DNA of 11,040 bases from Caldifarciminota bacterium (GTDB lineage: Bacteria; Hydrothermota; UBA3072; WFRC01): positions 1 to 11,040 of the forward strand of contig WFRC01000173.1 in NCBI GenBank assembly GCA_015486685.1. The letters run 5' to 3'. Shown piece by piece: positions 1-5,930 of this stretch. Position numbers and translations under genes: made by a program. Each line of letters starts with the position of its first letter. Within the stretch, counting starts at the first letter, position 1. The notes under the pieces were generated by a model. That model was given only the letters and a program-made list of their open reading frames with translations, made no database searches and was not told the DNA's origin.

Positions 1-1136
1 AGTCTATCTGCAATCAAACTTAATATATATCGTGGATAACCTGCAAAATTTTCATCTCCACCTTCACCTGTTAAAGCAACTATGACATATTCCCTTGCAA
101 GTTTTGAAATGAGATATGTAGGTAAGGCAGCGGGGTCGGCAATAGGCTCATCAAGATACCATACAATATCTTCCATCATAGGAATCATATCAGAAGAGAC
201 AATAAATTCATAGTGTTCGCTATTTATCAAATTTGCTACCTGTTTTGCGAATGGTCTTTCATCGTAGTGTCCAAATCCTTCAAAGCCTATGGTGAATGTT
301 TTTATCCTTTTATTTGACAGGTTATGCATTATCGCAGATACAAGTGAAGAGTCAAGCCCTCCACTCAAAAAAGTGCCCAGAGGCACATCACTTATAAGTC
401 TTTTTTTCACTGCATCTTTGATAAGAAATTCCAGTTCTTCTATAATCTCATTTTCATTGAAGGAAAAATCATCCTGAAAATCAATATCCCAGTACTTTAT
501 ATCCTGTACCCCTTTCTCGTCAATTCTTAAATAATGACCGGGCCTGAGTTTTTTTATGTGTTTGAAGATAGTATCTGGAGCAGGCACATATTGGTATGTC
601 AAAAAATCAGCAAGGGCATCAATATCTATTTCTTTGCTTACTTTCGGATGAGATATAATACATTTTATTTCAGAACCAAATATAATTCCCTTATTTAAAA
701 TTGTGTAATACAAAGGTTTAATGCCAACCCTGTCGCGAATGAGTAATAAAGTCTTTTTATTTTTATCCCATAAAGCAGTAGCAAACATCCCATTCAGGAG
801 TGAGGTAAATTTTTCTCCATATTCTTCATAGAGATGGGGGATTACTTCTGTATCTGTTTTTGTGTAAAATTTGTGTCCTTTTCTTTGAAGGTGTGCCTTT
901 AATTCAGGAAAATTGTAGATTTCACCATTCTGAATTACATATATTGATTTACTTTCATTGTAAACAGGTTGAACACCTGATTTGAGGTCAATAATTTTTA
1001 ATCTCCTCATTCCAAGGGCAATATCATTATCCTGATAATAACCCTCTTCATCAGGCCCCCGATGATAGAGGATTTTTGTCATTTTACGGATATATCCTTT
1101 TTCTATATTGCCGTATATGCCGCAGATTCCACACAT
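1..1136 (-). CDS. asnB: Asparagine synthetase (glutamine-hydrolysing), 3' end off window
   Basis: Class II glutamine amidotransferase joined to an ATP-pyrophosphatase synthetase domain; the family converts aspartate, glutamine and ATP to asparagine in the cytoplasm. I read the frame as open from the left edge to an ATG at 1134-1136. The protein begins MCGICGIYG, so Cys2 would be the N-terminal nucleophile after Met removal. RGPD follows at residues 26-29 and NGEIYN at 70-75. The synthetase P-loop SGGLDSS is at about 258-264 and GEGGDE at about 356-361. The 378 visible codons compare with roughly 600-630 in the family, so about 240 C-terminal residues are missing. The start is fixed by the MCGIC motif, because a downstream Met at residue 19 would remove the nucleophile. 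No convincing Shine-Dalgarno precedes it. Beside two glycosyltransferases it may instead amidate a sugar or peptide in a surface-polysaccharide pathway, as some AsnB paralogues do; sequence alone cannot separate these. Confidence 0.93.
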   Translation of the reverse strand, partial: MCGICGIYGNIEKGYIRKMTKILYHRGPDEEGYYQDNDIALGMRRLKIIDLKSGVQPVYNESKSIYVIQNGEIYNFPELKAHLQRKGHKFYTKTDTEVIPHLYEEYGEKFTSLLNGMFATALWDKNKKTLLLIRDRVGIKPLYYTILNKGIIFGSEIKCIISHPKVSKEIDIDALADFLTYQYVPAPDTIFKHIKKLRPGHYLRIDEKGVQDIKYWDIDFQDDFSFNENEIIEELEFLIKDAVKKRLISDVPLGTFLSGGLDSSLVSAIMHNLSNKRIKTFTIGFEGFGHYDERPFAKQVANLINSEHYEFIVSSDMIPMMEDIVWYLDEPIADPAALPTYLISKLAREYVIVALTGEGGDENFAGYPRYILSLIADR

Positions 1137-1300
1137 TGTTTGTTAACCATTATCCGCTGATGGCAGTAGAGTATGGTTTAATAGAAAATTGCAAATCTAT
1201 TTCGTCTATCTCGTTTTTTTCGTTAATCACGAATCATCACCACGAGCACGTTTTTTAATTTTTCTCATTTACCGTCAACTTATTTACACTTCACGGTTTT
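1137..1300. other. Spacer between asnB-like and acyl-CoA dehydrogenase genes
   Basis: This 164-base spacer lies between two leftward genes. It holds a word of the CGCTATCCGCTAACC type at about 1143-1164 (diverged, with TTAACC then ATCCGCTGATGGC), one copy of the dispersed 50-base element (core 1222-1253), and a TTTACACTTCACGG stretch just before the dehydrogenase stop. On the minus strand ACCGT and ACGGT near 1271-1296 could pair across a long loop, which is too weak to call a terminator. No gene is seen. Confidence 0.6.
1222..1253 (+). repeat. Dispersed 50-base intergenic element, copy A
   Basis: The 32-base core contains AATCACGAATCA followed by ACGAGCACGTTT. It matches copy B (4281-4312, opposite strand) at 29 of 32 positions by hand alignment. 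It matches copy C (9401-9426) at 22 of 26 positions. Similarity continues past the core into a T-rich stretch and a CTCATTTACCG-like tail to about 1272. The element is intergenic in every copy here. Function is unknown. Confidence 0.75.
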
Positions 1301-2455
1301 TTAAAATCCTGTGCCTTTCCGAATCATATTCAGGGCGATTATCCATCGCTGAATCTGATTTGTGCCTTCGTAAATCTGGGTAATTTTTGCATCTCTCATC
1401 ATCTTTTCAACAGGATATTCTTTCATATATCCATATCCACCAAATATCTGAACAGCATCTGTTGTTACCTTCATAGCCGTATCTGATGCAAATACCTTTG
1501 CCATTGCTGACTCTTTTCCCACATCCTTTGCCCCTGAATCTATATGCCTTGTTGTTGCGTATACCAGTGCCCTTGCTGCTTCTACCTGAATTGCCATATC
1601 TGCAAGCATAAACTGAATTCCTTGAAAAGAAGCAATAGTTTTTCCGAACTGAACTCTTTGTTTTGCATAGTTTAATGCTTCCCCAAGTGCTCCCTGGGCA
1701 ATACCCAATGCCTGTGCTCCCACCCCAACTCTTGAATAATCAAATGTCTTCATTGCTACTATAAAACCTCTATCTACCTTGCCAAGTATGTTTTCTTTCG
1801 GAACTTTTACATCTTCAAATATGAGTTCCCTTGTCGCAGATGCACGAATACCCATTTTATTTTCTTTCTTGCCGAAGGAAAATCCTTCCATCCCTTTCTC
1901 AAGTATAAATGCGGTAAGTCCTCTTTCGCCCCTATCAGGTCTTGTAGATGCAATTACAACATATATATCTGCAACTCCACCATTTGTAATAAATATCTTA
2001 TTCCCGTTAATTATATAGTGGTTTCCATCTTTTACTGCCTTTGTTTTTACATTTCCTGCATCTGAACCTGCTTCCGGTTCTGTAAGGCAAAAGGCTGTAA
2101 GTTTTTTCCCGCTCGCTATATCCGGGAGATATTTCTTTTTCTGTTCATCTGTGCCAAAAAGTAGCAAAGGAATACACCCTAATGCCGTGCCTGCAAATCC
2201 AAGCGCCGTTCCTGCACAAACGCTTGACAGTTCCTCAGTCGCAAGCACCATTCCCATATATCCCAATCCTAATCCTTCATATTCTTCTGGAATAAAAACC
2301 CTGAATAGGTCTGCCCTTGCTATTTCTTGAATGAGGTCTTCAGGAAATTCTGCATTTTCATCAAGTTCTCTTCTTCTTGGTTTTATTTTTTCTTCTGCAA
2401 TTTTACGGGCAATATCTTTTATCATCTGTTCTTCTTCCGATAATATATAATTCAT
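1301..2455 (-). CDS. Acyl-CoA dehydrogenase (short-chain / butyryl-CoA type)
   Basis: FAD-dependent acyl-CoA dehydrogenase of 384 residues, the usual family length. It catalyses alpha,beta-dehydrogenation of an acyl-CoA and passes electrons to electron-transfer flavoprotein. The N-terminal helical domain spans about 1-115. The first family signature is seen as LTEPEAGSD at 124-132, and the second as QIFGGYGYMKEYP at 336-348. IYEGTNQIQR at 361-370 puts Glu363 in the position of the catalytic base of short-chain and butyryl-CoA dehydrogenases. The ATG is fixed by an AAGGAGGT site 4 bases upstream. No etfAB, thiolase or hydratase gene is visible nearby, so the acyl substrate and pathway direction (fatty or amino acid oxidation, or butyrate metabolism) stay open. 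It is leftward like the asnB-like gene, but a repeat-filled 164-base spacer separates them, so co-transcription is uncertain. Confidence 0.95.
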   Translation of the reverse strand: MNYILSEEEQMIKDIARKIAEEKIKPRRRELDENAEFPEDLIQEIARADLFRVFIPEEYEGLGLGYMGMVLATEELSSVCAGTALGFAGTALGCIPLLLFGTDEQKKKYLPDIASGKKLTAFCLTEPEAGSDAGNVKTKAVKDGNHYIINGNKIFITNGGVADIYVVIASTRPDRGERGLTAFILEKGMEGFSFGKKENKMGIRASATRELIFEDVKVPKENILGKVDRGFIVAMKTFDYSRVGVGAQALGIAQGALGEALNYAKQRVQFGKTIASFQGIQFMLADMAIQVEAARALVYATTRHIDSGAKDVGKESAMAKVFASDTAMKVTTDAVQIFGGYGYMKEYPVEKMMRDAKITQIYEGTNQIQRWIIALNMIRKGTGF

Positions 2456-2459
2456 AGAT

Positions 2460-2467
2460 ACCTCCTT
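2460..2467 (-). promoter_or_regulatory. Shine-Dalgarno site of the acyl-CoA dehydrogenase
   Basis: AAGGAGGT on the minus strand, 4 bases before the ATG. It is a near-perfect anti-16S match and decides this start. Confidence 0.85.
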
Positions 2468-2513
2468 GTCGTATTTTCGGTACCAGGAAGAGATTTACCG
2501 CAGATATATATAG

Positions 2514-2565
2514 TTCCGAGTTCCGAGTTAAAAAATCGTAAAGCATAAGGTATGAGGCGTAAAAT
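2514..2565. repeat. TTCCGAG tandem pair followed by a CGTAAAGC-type word
   Basis: TTCCGAG occurs twice without a gap (2514-2520 and 2521-2527). From 2536 the text TCGTAAAGCATAAGG and GAGGCGTAAAA follows. This is a diverged member of the CGTAAAGCGTAA word family also found at 4330-4398, 5731-5749, 9284-9313 and 9530-9554. Confidence 0.55.
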
Positions 2566-2613
2566 GTTTGTTAAGTTATAAATGGTTAAAGATTAAAGGT
2601 AAAAAATTAAAGA

Positions 2614-2630
2614 GAGAGTAACGGACTCTC
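2614..2630. terminator. Small hairpin, possible bidirectional terminator
   Basis: GAGAGT (2614-2619) and ACTCTC (2625-2630) form a 6-bp stem around a 5-base loop. It sits between imperfect arms GGTTAAA (2584-2590) and TTTAACC (2646-2652). A T-rich run follows on the plus strand and on the minus strand. No gene ends nearby (both flanking genes start outward), so a terminator role is not well motivated and it may just be part of the repeat text. Confidence 0.25.
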
Positions 2631-2696
2631 CATTTGCATTTTTCTTTTAACCTTCAACCTTCAATGCCATAAACTTTTACCCCAATTAATTCTATA

Positions 2697-2723
2697 AACT
2701 CAATCAACTCAACAAACTCACAA
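2697..2723 (+). repeat. Three 9-base tandem units (AACTCA-type)
   Basis: AACTCAATC, AACTCAACA and AACTCACAA follow one another with a 9-base period and a constant AACTCA head. Noncoding; function unknown. Confidence 0.55.
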
Positions 2724-2826
2724 AGCCATTTACTCATTTGTCTGTCAATAATAATGATAAATTTGAATTAAGTCAAGTAAAATTTGCCTATCCGATATAA
2801 AAAATTAAAAATGAAGACTAAAAAAG

Positions 2827-2848
2827 GATATTAGATATTGGATAAAAA
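2827..2848 (+). repeat. Repeat word shared with the 9.3 kb spacer
   Basis: This 22-base stretch (TTAGATATTGGATAAAA at its right end) matches the reverse complement of 9331-9352 at 20 of 22 positions, the two differences being A to G changes. The two copies lie in unrelated spacers about 6.5 kb apart and in opposite orientation. Confidence 0.65.
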
Positions 2849-2989
2849 AGAAGAATGATAAAAATGGCTACCAGCAATTCAACGGTTCACATTCGTTATT
2901 ATTGATTGGGATTTAGAATTTAATACGAAATGAAAAAGAGCCAGGTTAATGGTGATTGTAAATAAAAAACGGTGATTGGCAAAAAAAAG

Positions 2990-3017
2990 TTGCATTTAGA
3001 AAAAAAACTTATATTAT
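2990..3017 (+). promoter_or_regulatory. Candidate sigma-70-type promoter of the GT4 gene
   Basis: TTGCAT (2990-2995) and TATTAT (3012-3017) are spaced by 16 bases, with A-tracts on both sides of the -35. Transcription would start around 3024, only a few bases before the GGAGG site at 3028, giving a very short leader. The same geometry (16-base spacer, TATTAT, short leader) is seen before the C25 peptidase gene. Confidence 0.45.
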
Positions 3018-3027
3018 AAGCAAATAT

Positions 3028-3042
3028 GGAGGTTATATTCTG
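3028..3042 (+). promoter_or_regulatory. Shine-Dalgarno site that points to a CTG start
   Basis: GGAGG (3028-3032) is followed after 7 bases by an in-frame CTG (3040-3042). The nearby ATG at 3026 is out of frame. No in-frame ATG, GTG or TTG lies between the upstream stop at 2959 and GTG 3211, apart from codons before the ribosome site such as ATA. ATT at 3037 is a less likely alternative. Confidence 0.5.
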
Positions 3043-4194
3043 GTAAAAAAAATAAAAGTTTTAATAATAACGGAAATCGTAAAAACAAATAGTGGGCAGG
3101 GAAATTTTGCATGGAATCTTGCAAAACGCTTATCTGAAAGAGGTTATAATATCACTATTGTAGCAAGAAAATTTGGGGATAAGCTTTTTAATGGGAAAAA
3201 GATTAAAAGAGTGGAAATCCCTGTTCCGAGAATAGGTTTTCTTTTAATGCAGGTGGGTTTTATTGTCGCTACAAAGTTTATAAACATCAGGAATTTTGAT
3301 ATTATACATTTAAATGACAACATTGCTGTTCTTCCGCATCATATTTTTACAGCCCATTTTGTATATAACAAGTATCATAAAATTGCACCGATATATGAGT
3401 ATGAATCAATTATTAAAAGGGTTTATCACTGGTTTGTAGCAAAATTCAATATACATCTTGAACAATTGATATTGAAAAAATTTAACAAAGGTTTTATAGT
3501 GGCTGTTTCTGAAAAGACGAAACAGGATTTAAACGAAATCGGTGTAACCAACAATATAAAAGTTTTTGAGAATGGTGTTGACATAGAGCATTTTTCTCCG
3601 GACAATAAAAAAGAAGCAAAAAAATGGATAAGAGAAAAGCTTAATCTTTCTTCTAATGATATAATCCTTTTGTTTGTTGGTGACTTTTGTGGTATGAAAG
3701 GTGCATATAATATTCTTTCTGCGATGGAGCACCTTCCTGATTTTGTAAAACTTGTAGTAGTGGGAAAGGTAAGGAATGCATTAAAGAAGAAAGTAAAAAG
3801 ATTCATTAAAAATAAGAGGATATTTCTGGAAGGATTTACAGATGATACCTCAATTTACTACAAATCTTCGGATATTTTGTTGTTTCCTACTTTGTATGAT
3901 TCCTGTCCTCTTGTAATATTAGAGGCGTTATCCTCAGAAGTTCCTGTTATTGTTTCTCAATTCCCCTATTGTGGAGTTTCTCAAATTATTCAAGATGGGG
4001 AAAATGGCATTTTACTAAAAGACCCAACAAATGCAGAAGAGATTAAAGAAAAGATTTTATTTCTTATAGCCCATCCAGATTCGAGAAGAGCCATCGGGAA
4101 AAACGGAAGGAAAATTGTCTTAAAATATTCGTGGGACAGAATGACAGACAGATATGAAGCGTTGTATCAAGAAATCGTAAATAGTAATAAGTGA
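3040..4194 (+). CDS. GT4-family glycosyltransferase (rare start codon)
   Basis: Retaining GT-B glycosyltransferase of about 384 residues, normal for the GT4 family; such enzymes add sugars from nucleotide donors to lipid-linked or polysaccharide acceptors at the cytoplasmic membrane face. The N-terminal Rossmann strand reads VKKIKVLIITE (2-12), then a SGQGNF loop (18-23) and LAKRLSERGYN. VSEKTKQDL (156-164) and NGVDIEHFSP (178-187) link the domains. The donor-binding C-terminal domain starts at FVGDFCGMKG (212-221). The EX7E motif appears as Asp287 and Glu295 in YDSCPLVILEAL, so the first acid is Asp. The first ordinary start, GTG 3211, would delete the first 57 residues including the Rossmann strand and glycine loop. 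CTG 3040 with its ribosome site is therefore preferred; an undetected sequence error is the alternative. Substrate unknown. The GT9 gene 276 bases downstream suggests a shared role in surface glycan assembly. Confidence 0.88.
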   Translation: MVKKIKVLIITEIVKTNSGQGNFAWNLAKRLSERGYNITIVARKFGDKLFNGKKIKRVEIPVPRIGFLLMQVGFIVATKFINIRNFDIIHLNDNIAVLPHHIFTAHFVYNKYHKIAPIYEYESIIKRVYHWFVAKFNIHLEQLILKKFNKGFIVAVSEKTKQDLNEIGVTNNIKVFENGVDIEHFSPDNKKEAKKWIREKLNLSSNDIILLFVGDFCGMKGAYNILSAMEHLPDFVKLVVVGKVRNALKKKVKRFIKNKRIFLEGFTDDTSIYYKSSDILLFPTLYDSCPLVILEALSSEVPVIVSQFPYCGVSQIIQDGENGILLKDPTNAEEIKEKILFLIAHPDSRRAIGKNGRKIVLKYSWDRMTDRYEALYQEIVNSNK

Positions 4195-4280
4195 AAATAG
4201 AGCATAGTGAATAAGGTATGGGGTATTATAATGAGAGATAAAAATGCGGAATTGAATCGGTGAATGAGGAAAGGATTGAC

Positions 4281-4312
4281 AAACGTGTTCGTAGTGGTGA
4301 TTCGTGATTAAC
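4281..4312 (-). repeat. Dispersed 50-base intergenic element, copy B
   Basis: On the minus strand this is the same element as copy A at 1222-1253 (29 of 32 core positions). Its tail continues to about 4256 with a CCTCATTCACCG stretch that parallels CTCATTTACCG in copy A. The orientation is opposite to copies A and C. Confidence 0.75.
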
Positions 4313-4329
4313 AAAATAAACAAAACAAA

Positions 4330-4398
4330 GAGCGTAAGGCGTAAATCGTTAAGCGTAAACAGTAACAAATTGCGGCTCACTTCTTACGCTTTACGAAA
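4330..4398. repeat. CGTAAAGC-type words in head-to-head orientation
   Basis: The plus-strand arm (4330-4360) has GCGTAAGGCGTAAATCG and TTAAGCGTAAAC, a tandem of roughly 8-10 base variants of GCGTAA. The opposite arm (4384-4396) reads TTACGCTTTACG. The 15-mer at 4345-4359 is identical to 9284-9298. The arms are only imperfectly complementary. Confidence 0.65.
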
Positions 4399-4470
4399 AT
4401 ATTTGACTCTGGAAATCTGCGATTACAAGTAAAAATGGCTGTGGGCTATTAAAAAGGGGCTTTACTATCA

Positions 4471-5535
4471 ATGTTTCTGCAGAACTTAATTAAAGGTATC
4501 TTAAATTTTATCGGTATTTTTACTGAAAGACAGCATCCACCAAAATGGCCTATCAAGAGAATTGGTATAATTATATGGGGGGGGATAGGTGATAGTCTAC
4601 TGTTTTACCCTGCGTTAAATGCCCTGAGGAAAAATTTCAAAGGTGCAAATATTGGTATATTTCCGCAAAGAAAAACAGCAGGCATTTTTTTAAAAGGTTT
4701 ATACGACGAAATTTATGACCCCTTTAAGGGTAAAGATAGAAAAAGAGATTGGACACTGTCTTTGTTAAAATCATTAAGGTATTTCAAACCAGATGTTATA
4801 ATTGCCAATGCGGCAAATCCTGAATTTTTTTCTGGTTTTATAGGTTATCTTTCAGGTGCAAAATACAGGGTAGGCTTTTCTTCATCAGGTAGAGGATTTT
4901 TTTTTAATCTTAATGTAAAGAAATTTCATTCTGATGAAATAAATAGAAATTTGAAATTAATTTCTCTGCTTGGCGTTGAGACACAGAATAGAAAGATAAA
5001 TATTCCGATTATTCCTATCCCTTTTTTGAAAAAGGGGACGATGGTTGGTTTCCATCCGGGTTCAGGCAAAGGGATGAGTTTTAAGAGGTGGCCCAAAGAA
5101 AAATTTCTCACATTAGGGAAAATGATATTAAATGCGGGATATTATTTAACTTTGTTGGGGACTGAAGAGGAAAAAGAAGAGATTGAATACTTAAAAAGAA
5201 ATTTAGGAGATAATAAAAATTTTATAGACCTAACAGGACTTGATGATATCAGAAAAACTGCGTATATTGTTTCCCAATTAGATCTACTCATTAGCAATGA
5301 TACAATTGTTGCCCATATTGGGTCTGCGTTGGATATACCCGTACTTGTTATATTTGGTCCTTCTGATGAGAATAGATATGGCCCTTTTGGAAGTAAAGGG
5401 CAAATAATAAAAAGTGATGTTCCCTGTAGACCCTGTACACCAGAAATTGCTGTTAAGTGTAAAAATAGAGTATGCCTTAAGAAGATAACACCAGAAGAAG
5501 TATTTAATAGAGCAATGGAGATGGTAGAGAAGTAA
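4471..5535 (+). CDS. GT9-family (heptosyltransferase-like) glycosyltransferase
   Basis: Glycosyltransferase family 9 protein of 354 residues, the usual length for ADP-heptose:LPS heptosyltransferases such as WaaC/WaaF, which build the inner core of lipopolysaccharide. The N-terminal domain has RIGIIIWGGIGDSLLFYPAL (30-49). The C-terminal donor domain has HPGSGKGMSFKRWP (195-208), SNDTIVAHIGSALDIP (275-290) with Asp277 and His282, and VIFGPSDENRYGP (293-305). Four cysteines near the C-terminus (319, 322, 330, 335) follow the pattern common in this family. ATG 4471 is the first start after an in-frame TAA at 4450, and the hydrophobic N-terminal 20 residues may act as a membrane anchor. The ribosome site is weak (AAGGGG, about 12 bases away). 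The sugar donor cannot be decided from sequence; presence of the family supports an outer membrane with core-type glycolipid. Confidence 0.9.
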   Translation: MFLQNLIKGILNFIGIFTERQHPPKWPIKRIGIIIWGGIGDSLLFYPALNALRKNFKGANIGIFPQRKTAGIFLKGLYDEIYDPFKGKDRKRDWTLSLLKSLRYFKPDVIIANAANPEFFSGFIGYLSGAKYRVGFSSSGRGFFFNLNVKKFHSDEINRNLKLISLLGVETQNRKINIPIIPIPFLKKGTMVGFHPGSGKGMSFKRWPKEKFLTLGKMILNAGYYLTLLGTEEEKEEIEYLKRNLGDNKNFIDLTGLDDIRKTAYIVSQLDLLISNDTIVAHIGSALDIPVLVIFGPSDENRYGPFGSKGQIIKSDVPCRPCTPEIAVKCKNRVCLKKITPEEVFNRAMEMVEK

Positions 5536-5583
5536 GAAGTGAGAACTGGGAAGTGAGAAGTAGAAAGTGAATGGGTAGATGAG
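5532..5583 (+). repeat. AAGTGAGAACTG-type degenerate tandem words
   Basis: The text right after the GT9 stop repeats variants of GAAGTGAGAA: AGAAGTGAGAACTGGGAAG, then TGAGAAGTAGAAAG. It ends in a 15-mer (5567-5581) that is exactly the reverse complement of 9515-9529. Related words occur at 9203-9229. Confidence 0.65.
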
Positions 5584-5610
5584 ATAATAAGCGAGAAACG
5601 AAAAGAACTA

Positions 5611-5715
5611 GTGATACGGAAATACGATGATACGATTATATGGTGATGCGGATACAACACTTATGCGAAAATCCATATTACCTTATCAGCATATCAACTT
5701 ATCACCGTATTATTA
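5611..5715. repeat. ATACGATGATACG-type words in both orientations
   Basis: The left part (5611-5654) is a plus-strand run of GTGATACGG, AATACGATGATACG and GGTGATGCGGATAC variants. The right part (5672-5715) is the loosely inverted counterpart (ATATCAACTTATCACCG). Positions 5616-5632 match the reverse complement of 9582-9598 at 16 of 17 positions. Confidence 0.6.
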
Positions 5716-5730
5716 TTTTTTGCTAACATC

Positions 5731-5759
5731 TCACGATTTACGCTTTACGAAAATTTTTT
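5731..5759 (-). repeat. TTTACGCTTTACG word
   Basis: ATTTACGCTTTACG (5736-5749) is identical to 9531-9544. It is followed by GAAAATTTTTTGG, much like the GAAAATATTTGA that follows the related word at 4384-4396. Confidence 0.6.
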
Positions 5760-5820
5760 GGATTTGGATTTTTTCAGGGTGGTATCTCAAAAATGATCAG
5801 GAAATGCAAAATTCGTTAAA

Positions 5821-5881
5821 AAATTGCCGAAAAGTGTAAAAAATTGCAGGAAAATGTAAAAAAAATCTTGACAAATGTAAA
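5821..5881 (+). repeat. Three A-rich 20-21 base direct repeats overlapping the promoter
   Basis: Units 5821-5840 and 5841-5860 agree at 17 of 20 positions (AAATTGC head, TGTAAA tail). A third unit, 5862-5881, keeps 14 of 20 positions and the ATGTAAA tail, and contains the TTGACA hexamer. The period is about two helical turns, which would place the A-tracts on one face of the DNA. It could be an upstream-element or bent-DNA activator, or a set of regulator sites. Confidence 0.6.
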
Positions 5882-5897
5882 AAAATTTTTATTTTAT
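5868..5897 (+). promoter_or_regulatory. Promoter of the surface operon
   Basis: A consensus -35 TTGACA lies at 5868-5873. The -10 is either TATTTT (5890-5895, 16-base spacer) or TTTTAT (5892-5897, 18-base spacer). The A/T-rich repeats upstream suggest strong or regulated expression. The consensus ribosome site AGGAGGTGA begins about 20 bases further on. Confidence 0.55.
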
Positions 5898-5930
5898 AAC
5901 ATATAAAACCTTAAAAAAAGGAGGTGAATT

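Larger units (their letters stand above)
2456..3039. other. Divergent spacer between dehydrogenase and GT4 genes
   Basis: 584 bases with no credible gene on either strand. From left to right it holds the dehydrogenase leader and an AT-rich TATATATA stretch near 2503-2513 that could supply a leftward -10. Next come a tandem TTCCGAG pair, a CGTAAAG/GGCGTAAAA word, a small hairpin (2614-2630) flanked by GGTTAAA and TTTAACC arms, 9-mer tandem repeats (2697-2723), a repeat word shared with the 9.3 kb spacer (2827-2848), and a probable rightward promoter at 2990-3017. Confidence 0.6.
4195..4470. other. Repeat-filled spacer between the two glycosyltransferase genes
   Basis: 276 bases without a gene. 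GTGAATAAGG/GTGAATGAGG words come first, then copy B of the dispersed 50-base element on the minus strand, then CGTAAAGC-type words in both orientations (4330-4398). A weak AAGGGG (4453-4458) precedes the GT9 start. No clear terminator or promoter is seen, so readthrough from the GT4 gene is possible. Confidence 0.55.
5536..5930. other. Repeat spacer and promoter region before the surface operon
   Basis: 395 bases without a credible gene. The left half (5536-5759) is repeat text: AAGTGAGAACTGGG-type words, ATACGATGATACG-type words in both orientations, and a TTTACGCTTTACGAAAA word. The right half (5775-5930) is very A-rich and holds three 20-21 base direct repeats, a TTGACA promoter and a strong ribosome site (AGGAGGTGA, 5919-5927) before the next gene. 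Confidence 0.65.

Noticed and set aside
1271..1300. Rho-independent terminator after the dehydrogenase (minus strand)
   Set aside because: Only 5 bp can pair across a long loop and no T-run follows in the right place.
1076..1383. Two short plus-strand open frames across the asnB 5' end, the spacer and the dehydrogenase 3' end
   Set aside because: They overlap genes defined by strong motifs on the other strand and translate repeat text in between.
3426..3806. 126-codon open frame on the minus strand
   Set aside because: Lies wholly within the GT4 gene, whose plus-strand frame carries clear family motifs; the antisense product is Phe/Ser-rich shadow sequence.
5142..5660. 172-codon open frame on the minus strand
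   Set aside because: Antisense to the GT9 gene and continuing into repeat spacer; Ser/Ile-rich composition without motifs or ribosome site.
5627..5839. 70-codon open frame on the plus strand
   Set aside because: Translates the repeat words and A-rich tract of the spacer; no ribosome site and no protein-like pattern.
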